From Persicaria tinctoria (Eukaryota > Streptophyta > Magnoliopsida > Caryophyllales > Polygonaceae): a stretch of 64,000 nt of DNA. The translations under genes and the position numbers were made by a program. Position 1 is the stretch's first letter; each line of letters starts with the position of its first letter. The notes beneath the pieces are model-generated. The model was not told the DNA's origin, ran no database searches, and was given only the letters and a program-made list of their open reading frames with translations. The stretch lies in assembly GCA_037127255.1 (NCBI GenBank), contig JBANSL010000007.1, forward strand, positions 61,861,038 to 61,925,037, read 5' to 3'. Shown in pieces: positions 57,630 through 64,000 of the stretch.

Positions 57630-58941
57630 GCTAGTAGTTATGTGCTTTAGGCAAAAGGAATGGGTAGATTATAAAGATATCTTTGCACCTGTTGTTAATT
57701 GCAGGACTTTGAGACTCATGCTTGCTATTACTACTGTTAATGATTGGGAACTTGAACAAATGGATGTTTAGGCTGTTTTCTTACATGGTGACCTGAAAGA
57801 AACTATTTACATGCAACATCCTAAAGGGTTCATAGATAAAAGGAAAATTGATCATGTTTGTCTGCTTAAAAAATCAATATATGGTCTAACACAGTCTCCT
57901 AGGCAGGGGAATTTAAAGTTCAATGCATGTATGAGATCTATAGGTTTCACCAAAAGCAAATATTATACCTGCCTCTACTTTAAACATGTTGGTTCTAAGA
58001 ATCCCTTATACATTCTGCTTTATGTTGATGATATCCTTCTAATCAGTAACATCAAAATTATCATGGCTGGTGGTAAGAATGATTTGAAATTGCATTTTGA
58101 TATGAAGGATCTAGGTTGAGCTAAAAAGATTTTAGGGATTAACAATATTATAAACAGATCTGAAAAAGTTATGTGGCTGACTCATTGTGATTATTTGCTT
58201 AATGTTTTGGATAGATTCTGCATGAACAACTCTAAGCCTACACTTATCCCCTTAGGAGGGCATCTAGAGTTATATAGAGATCCTAGTCCCAAAATTGTTT
58301 AAAAGTCTAACAAAATGGAAAACATTCCTTATGATGTACTTGTTGTTGGTTCCATTATGTATGCCATGTTAGGCGCTAGGCCAGACCTCGCTACAGTGAA
58401 ATATTTGCTCTGATATTTGTGTGGCACTAAATCTATGGGTCTTATGTTTGTTGAAAACACTTCTAAAAATGAAGTCCATGGATTTGTTGATTCTAATTAT
58501 GCTGGAAATAGAGATAACAGAAAATCTACTTCTTCATTCTTCTTGACCTGGGCTGGGAATTGTATATCTTGGAAGTCTCAATTGCAATATGTTGTTGCTT
58601 GATCTACTACTGAAGCTGAATATATTGCTGCAGCTGAGGCTGCTAAGGAAGTTATTTGGTTGAAAGGAATACTTAAGGAAATAGAGAGAAAGTCTTAAAT
58701 CCCTGTTGTGTTTTCTGATAATCAAAGTGCCATATATTTATGCAAGGATCCTATGTATCACGAGAGAACTAAGCACATTGATGTTAGATTTCACTTCATT
58801 AGAGATGAGATTGAAAAAGAAAATATCTCTGTTGATAAGATCTTAAGAGATGTTAACCCTACAGATTTTGGTACAAAGATCGTGTCTGCTAACAAATTCC
58901 ACTTCTGGATGAATTTTCTAAAGATCTTTGATGTGCCTTAG
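57630..58941 (+). pseudogene. element D RT remainder and RNase H
   Basis: Resumes the RT cut at 49454: 'RQKEWVDYKDIFAPVVN', 'LEQMDV' then TAG, 'AVFLHGDLKETIYMQHPKGF', and the catalytic 'YVDDILLISN' near 58018-58050. RNase H follows with 'VHGFVDSNYAGNRDNRKSTS', 'STTEAEYIAAAEAAKEVIWL' and 'HERTKHIDVRFHFIRDEIE'. Stops include TAG near 57769, TGA near 58117 and 58600, and TAA near 58696. It ends 'MNFLKIFDVP', the usual C-terminus position. Confidence 0.88.
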
Positions 58942-59038
58942 CTCATAAGGGGCACTTTGTCTGATGACTGACGGGAGATGAAGGCCCCTAGAAGAAGACT
59001 AGCTGACTGGAAGAACAAGGATGAAGGAACAAACTCAG

Positions 59039-59050
59039 AATTAGGGGGGC
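59039..59050 (+). other. element D polypurine tract
   Basis: AATTAGGGGGGC just before the 3' LTR. Confidence 0.85.
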
Positions 59051-59053
59051 ATT

Positions 59054-59880
59054 TGTTATAAAATGTAATCCTAAATTTTAATTTTGTAACATATAGATCT
59101 AGGATGATAAGTTTGAATGTAAAGGACTTGAAGAAACACCTAAACACCTAGCTAGGTTCATGGGAATGGTTTCGGGACTTTGGACACACCTAAGGGGCCC
59201 AATGACCTCTTGGCTCGGACTCTAGGCGCACCATGTACCCGTGAAGACTAACCTATGATGTGTGTGCGCGCTAAGTGTGCTATTACAGATCTGAGAGCTC
59301 TTGAGTTGTGGGCCGGCCAAATGCTTGGATAACATTCTCTTGTAAGAATGAGATCCAGTCCAAGGCTTGCTCTCTTCTCTTGAATCCTCAGAGACGTTGC
59401 AAACCCTAAAGCCATACCCTTCTCTATATATGCTCTCCTGTTCACTAGAGAGAGAAGGAAGAGAGAGACACTCATGTGGAACAAACCCTAATCCAGTTTT
59501 AGAGTGATGAGAGAAAGAAGAAGGAAGAGCATCAGCTCATCCATGGAGGCTCAATTCATGTTCCTTGGAGTCTACATCGCCTTCATATGGATTGAAGAGC
59601 TATAAAAGGGAGCTCTTTCCCTTTCAAATCTCTGAACCCTTACCCCTTTTACTCATCTGTGATTTATGTGCTAGTTTATTAGGTGTTTCTCGTCCGATAT
59701 CCAAACTTGTAACCAGATCTTGTATCCTTGTTCAAGTTAGTTGTATTCTTGGGACCGGGTCTCCCCTCTTGAGGCCAAGCGGAGTATGGAAACCGAACCA
59801 CGTTAACAAATCCCCATATTCTTATGATTTACGCTTAGCTTATCTTGTCTATAACTCATTTAGGTGGTTAACGTGTTAGT
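59054..59880 (+). repeat. element D 3' LTR
   Basis: About 827 bp matching 45743-46575. The final 'gttttaca' is not present; the match ends at 'gtgttagt'. Confidence 0.82.
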
Positions 59881-60025
59881 CGGTACTGACTCATTTTTAT
59901 ATAGCTAGTTTGCATGTCTTTTATATAGTTTTTGGTTTCGTTTTTATAATAGACAATAAGAGTTGTTATTGTTTGTTTGATCTAACTGTTGCTTGCAGGG
60001 AAGGTGTTGACTCCACCTTGATGAA
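59881..60025. other. short intergenic stretch
   Basis: AT-rich. 'aactgttgcttgcagggaag' near 59983-60003 resembles a splice acceptor, but no exon can be defined. Confidence 0.4.
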
Positions 60026-60130
60026 TATATATATATAGGGGAGGGTTCAAGTGAGAATAATCTAGTCCGGTGAGAAGGAATGAAGCTATATGATTGGCTG
60101 AAACGGATCTAATTTTTAATTAAAAAAAAT

Positions 60131-60616
60131 ATGCCTCACGCGCCTAAAACTCCGTCCCTCCCATGGCGGTTCAGATCTCGCGCTCCGCTCTCTCATATCT
60201 CGCGCTCCGATCTCGCTCCTCCTCCTCCTTCTTCCTCTCTCCCACCGCAAACGCCCCCTCTCCGCGCTTCCAAGCTGGTCTCCGACGCGCCGATGTCCGT
60301 CCGCGAGGACTGCTGGTCGGAGGAGACGACGACTACTCTGATGGATCTGAGTTTCGATAAAGAGGGGCCATGGACGCCGCCCGAGCGCTGCCCTAGCCGT
60401 CGCCCACTACTTCTCGGCGCAGCGGTTGGCCACTGAGAAGTCGCTGCTACAACTGCTCCCCCACGCCTCAACTTACAACGGCCATGGACGAGATACGCTT
60501 GGGAGGAGGTTGTGTTTCTCTGTTGTATCCAAAACGCAGCGCTGTTGTGATGTTGAGGAAGTGGAAGGAGGAAGGCCACACGCCATTCGCAATCGTCTGA
60601 GATGGACCATACGACA
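60131..60616 (+). pseudogene. captured GC-rich gene fragment
   Basis: Much more GC-rich than everything around it. One frame (60163-60360) starts 'MAVQISRSALSYLALRSRSS' and is rich in Ser/Arg with no acidic residue for about 40 codons, like a mitochondrial or plastid targeting presequence, followed by 'GGDDDYSDGSEF' and a stop. A second frame gives 'AVAHYFSAQRLATEKS' in the later part, so the segment probably contains a frameshift or several joined exons. I do not recognise the parent gene. The position inside a TIR element suggests transduplication. Confidence 0.5.
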
Positions 60617-60979
60617 CTAAATCAAATTCATTATAGGTTGGGAGAGGCTAAATATTTTCTTGTCTTTGCTAATTACAGTAGCGTAATCATGTGAATGAAT
60701 GAATGTAAAATTCTAGAAATTATTACTCTAGCCTGTTTTCTTTATCTTTATTTAATTTCTTTGTTTTTATTCATCTCTCCATATGAATGAATAAATGAAT
60801 GCATCTTCATGATCTGTACAATTCATCTTGGGAATTAAAGAATGAATGTAAAATTCTAGAAATTAAGCATTTGGTTCACTAGGTTTTAAAACCCAGTGGT
60901 TCAGGGTTTTAATAACAAGCGGTTCGGAGTTTTTATATCTAAGTAGTGCAGAGTTTTAAAGCAAGTGATTCAGAGTTTT

Positions 60980-61660
60980 AAAACCTAGATGTTGGTTCAG
61001 TGACTAAATAGAGATTGATTCAGTGACTAAATAGAGATTGGTTCAGTGACTAAATAGTTTGGTTCAGTGTCTAAATAGATGTTGGTTCAGTGACTAAATA
61101 GAGGTTGGTTCAGTGACTAAATAGGTTTGTTCAGTGACTAAATAGAGTTTGGTTCAGTGACTAAATAGAGGTTGGTTCAGTGACTAAATATGTAATGATT
61201 CATTAATTAAATATAAGTGGTTCATGAGGTAAATAAAAGTGGTTTATCAATTTTATACTAAATGGTTCAGCACATAAATAGAGAGTGGTTTAGTGACTAA
61301 ATATATAATGGTTGATGAAGTAAATAGAAGTGGTTCATTAATTTTATACTAATTGGTTCGGCTGATATTAATAAAGAGTAGTTCAGTGACTAAATATGTA
61401 ATGATTCATTAATTAAATAAAAGTGGTTCATGAGGTAAATAGAAGTGGTTCAGTGACTAAATAGAGGTTGATTCAGTGACTAAATAGGTTGGTTCAGTGG
61501 CTAAATAGAGGTTGGTTCAGTGACTAAATAGGTTGGTTCAGTGGTTAAATAGAGGTTGGTTCAGTGACTAAATAGAGGTTGATTCAATGACTAAATAGGT
61601 TGGTTCAGTGACTAAATAGAGTTTGGTTCAGTGACTAAATAGGTTGGTTCAGCAGTAAAT
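60980..61660 (+). repeat. minisatellite, unit about GGTTCAGTGACTAAATAGAG
   Basis: Roughly 20-24-bp units, some 25 or more copies, with variants such as 'ggttcatgaggtaaat' between 61190 and 61450. A degenerate lead-in starts near 60866. It lies wholly inside the TIR element. Confidence 0.9.
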
Positions 61661-62124
61661 GGTTCACTTTTTGTTAATGTTTTTTCCACAAAACATATAC
61701 AAAGTGGGTGTCTATGTGTAGATAAAATTAAATTACACTCAAAAATATATTTATATATTTTTTTAACAAGTGAAAATGCTAAAAACAATAATTATTAAAA
61801 GTCGGTATTGGCTTTTGAATAATTAATTGAATGGGGGAATAGGTGTGATTAAATTTGGCAAGTGGCAACTTTCAAGTGAAGCCCAATTAATTAAGGAGAA
61901 TCCAAGCGGCAAATTGGCAATTTGGAAGAAGGCGCGTGTGCGCCACGCGGGCTCGAGTGAGAATGGGGGAGCGCGCACCCGGCTTGGGGGGGAGAAAGTG
62001 GGTTTGGGCCGCGTATTTTTTTTACCGGAAAATAATATTATTTTAACCTATATGAGCCAATCAAATTGCTTCTTTCCTTCTCACTATTGGGTTTATGTGT
62101 ACCCGAACCTGACCCTATATATAT

Positions 62125-63400
62125 GTGAGATATTTTTGTAAGGATCATGGAAGACAAATAAGGTAATATTTTATATGAATATCAATTATATTATATGGTT
62201 CTTTTATTTGATTTATTATTCCTGAAATATATTTATATTTGGCTCAGAAAATTATATGTGCTATATGTTGCTATATGTTTAATTGAGCGGATGTTCTACA
62301 AGATTTGTTTTTGAATATATACTTATTTATGTCCTTTATTTTTTATATGCAATATTTTAAAAAGAGGTTGCTGAGATTTTGTAGGATCTAATTATTTTTG
62401 TGGTAATTTATTTCCGATCAGAATAATAGATTTATCTTCATATATTTCTTAAGTGCTTAACAAATTAGATTTGGTTGTTACCTTTATGTCGATTGAAACT
62501 AACACATGCAGGAGCTACTTTAAAAGATCTTATGCTATCTTAGTGGGAAAATTTAAAAGATCTATTTTAAATTCAAAGACACCTATTTTCTTGGAAGAAG
62601 TTCAACGGGAGAAGAAATTCAAATTGGCTTCCAATTTGAATTCAAAGAAGTGGTTACATGAGCTCATCTTCAGGGGCATTCAACAGCACTAATTTGAGAG
62701 GTTGAATTATATAAAGCCACATGCTCATGAGTAGAAAAAAGGGTGAACAACAATACAAGCATATCATTCAAGCAAGCACTTCAAAGCTAAAGCAATCATC
62801 TTCAAGTGGATTTATTTTCTTTTTGTCCCTCGTTGTAATTGTTTTTGTTTCTAATTGAGAGAGAAGGAAAAATCTGAGAGTTATAGGGTAAATCATTCTC
62901 ATTATACTAAGAGTATCCCTATACTCAAACGTATACACATGTTGGTGTGGTTAGGGCTATTATTTCACGAGCGTTTTGGGTTGAATAGATAGTAGTGGGT
63001 GAGGCTACGAGAAGGGTTGTTCTTCTAAATTGTATCTAGGAATCTAAGAGATTTGAGTTGACTAGATAGGAGCGGGTGAGGCTTCGGGAGTTTAGAAGAA
63101 GGAAAGATCTTCTCGGTTGTATCTAGGATCCATAAGAAGTGAAATAATAGTTTTTTTTTAATCCTTCAGGTTGGATAACCCTAGGTGGGGATGTAGGCCA
63201 AGTTGTGCCGAACCTCGTTAACAATTCTCGTGTTCATCTATTTAATTTGTGTACTTACGTTTATTTGTACTGTCTTAGCATCAAGAAAACGAAGTTCTGT
63301 TTCAAGACCTTAGAAGTCCAGTTCAAGACCTTGAGATCCAGTTTAGAGGCCTTGAAGTTGCCACTGTAGAAAGTCTTGCAAAAATCTTCCATAATAGATT
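62125..63400 (+). repeat. probable LTR and flank of a copia element (element E)
   Basis: The region leads directly to a primer site at 63481, so at least its right part is an LTR ending 'attcttca' at 63478; the LTR start could not be found. 62960-63130 has a roughly 100-bp imperfect duplication ('tagatagtagtgggtgaggc' and 'tagataggagcgggtgaggc'). The ORF at 62453-62692 has no recognisable content. Confidence 0.5.
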
Positions 63401-63408
63401 CAACCCCT

Positions 63409-63426
63409 CCCCCCCCCCCCCCCCCC
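63409..63426 (+). repeat. poly-C run (18 bases)
   Basis: Eighteen C in the probable LTR, close to the primer site. A slippage-prone tract. Confidence 0.95.
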
Positions 63427-63480
63427 TCTTCTAGAATATTTGTCTTATTATTATTTACATTAAGTACTCAATTCTTCAAT

Positions 63481-63492
63481 TGGTATCAGAGC
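63481..63492 (+). other. element E primer binding site (tRNA-Met)
   Basis: TGGTATCAGAGC two bases after a CA-ending LTR edge. Confidence 0.9.
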
Positions 63493-63552
63493 TTAACTCA
63501 CATTTATTTGATTTAACAATCCGTGAGATCGATCGTGAGTATTGTAGGTAAT

Positions 63553-64000
63553 GGAGGTTTCGCTCAAGGACGGTCCGCTAATATTTCTCCTCTCTTTTGT
63601 GGAGACAACTTTGTGCATTAGAGGTCCTTGATGCAAATGTTTATCATTGATCAAGATATGGAGCTTTGGGAGCGCATCAAGAAGGGACCACATGTTCCAA
63701 AGAAGCTTAATGCCGCAAGAGTCATGGTGCCTAAAGAGGAGAGCGAATTCAATCAAATGGACTTGGAGGGTGTGGCCAAGAACTATAGGGCCATGAACAT
63801 ATTGTATTGTGGTTTAAATGCTGAAGAATTTAACCGTATTTTATCTTGCATGAGTGCTAAAGAAATCTGGGATAAGTTGGTAGTAACTAATGAAGGTACG
63901 AGCCAAGTGAAGGAGACAAAGATAAGCATATTCCTGTGTCAGTATGAGTTATTCAAGATGCTGCCCATAGAAACGGTGAAAGAAATGTTTACAAGATTTA
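63553..64000 (+). pseudogene. element E copia gag, cut by the window edge
   Basis: The frame reads 'GRSANISPLFCGDNFVH', then TAG where Trp is expected, then 'RSLMQMFIIDQDMELWERIK', 'VAKNYRAMNILYCGLNAEEF' and 'SAKEIWDKLVVTNEGTSQVK'. This is the UBN2/DUF4219-type gag of Tork/SIRE-like copia elements. No clear start ATG is in this frame. It runs off the window at 64000. Confidence 0.82.

Larger units (their letters stand above)
45743..59880 (+). mobile_element. element D: decayed Tork-like copia, split by element C
   Basis: LTRs 45743-46583 and 59054-59880, a tRNA-Met primer site at 46587, polypurine GGGGGG before the right LTR, and gag-protease-integrase-RT-RNase H in order. Element C (49455-57629) sits within RT. 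There are many stop codons and indels. The last roughly 8 bp of the right LTR do not match the left one and no TSD is evident, so its right end may be truncated. Confidence 0.9.
60026..62124. mobile_element. TIR DNA transposon carrying foreign sequence (Pack-TIR-like)
   Basis: Imperfect inverted ends of about 110 bp: left 'tatatatataggggagggtt ... gtgagaaggaatgaag ... gattggctga', right in complement 'tatatatagggtcaggttc ... gtgagaaggaaagaag ... gattggctca'. The TSD is hidden in the flanking AT repeat. Inside lie a GC-rich segment at 60131-60616, an AT-rich spacer, a minisatellite at about 60980-61660, and a second GC-rich patch at 61925-62025. No transposase is present. A Mutator-like superfamily is possible but not proven. 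Confidence 0.72.

Noticed and set aside
60980..61660. CRISPR-like array of short repeats
   Set aside because: Units are contiguous and degenerate with no unique spacers, in a plant transposon; it is a minisatellite.
62453..62692. 79-codon ORF left of element E
   Set aside because: No domain, and it lies in probable LTR or flank DNA; coding status cannot be supported.

Overview
This is a plant nuclear genome window, almost certainly from a dicot. It holds one clear host gene, a spliced two-exon glycosyltransferase of the xyloglucan fucosyltransferase type. Almost everything else is layered transposable elements: copia and gypsy LTR retrotransposons with plant-type tRNA primer sites, hAT and Stowaway-like DNA elements, a tRNA-derived SINE and a TIR element carrying GC-rich foreign sequence. 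The DNA outside the gene is AT-rich.

Layout. 1-560 resembles the 3' end of a gypsy LTR. 1.3-1.5 kb is a TAA microsatellite. 1.6-2.1 kb is an unrecognised exon-like ORF. 4256-6697 is the fucosyltransferase gene. 7752-12904 is a complete, young, minus-strand copia element with near-identical 248-bp LTRs but frameshifted coding sequence. 12.9-14.8 kb holds two related LTRs head to head and a deleted internal region. From 14843 to 45227 lies one minus-strand copia-like element (element A) stretched to 30 kb by insertions. These are gypsy debris (about 16.7-22.9 kb), a 1.1-kb hAT with an internal Stowaway-like MITE, a 12-kb large-LTR gypsy derivative with no coding capacity (22891-34969) that itself contains an 874-bp hAT MITE, and element B (36178-45096), which split the right LTR of A. 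From 45743 to 59880 is a decayed plus-strand copia (element D), split inside its reverse transcriptase by element C (49455-57629, minus strand). 60026-62124 is a TIR element with a captured GC-rich segment and a minisatellite. The window ends inside the gag of another copia element (PBS at 63481).

The most unusual part is the pair B and C. They belong to one family: LTRs of 1.7-2.0 kb, a tRNA-Asp-type primer site, a gag-protease ORF with a CCHC knuckle and a DLGA protease, a shared C-terminal tail, and then non-coding DNA up to the polypurine tract. No reverse transcriptase, RNase H or integrase is visible in either. Both are filled, in the LTRs, the gag-protease linker and the 3' non-coding part, with a short palindromic word of the form TCGA-NN-TCGA. 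Several of these tracts begin just after splice-acceptor-like sequence, and one sits between acceptor-like and donor-like signals at the same place in both elements. I read B and C as members of a non-autonomous gag-only (TR-GAG-like) family with an undescribed motif, which needs database searches and transcript data to test.

All boundaries were found by eye from terminal repeats, target-site duplications (TSDs), primer sites and ORFs. No alignment or search was run.
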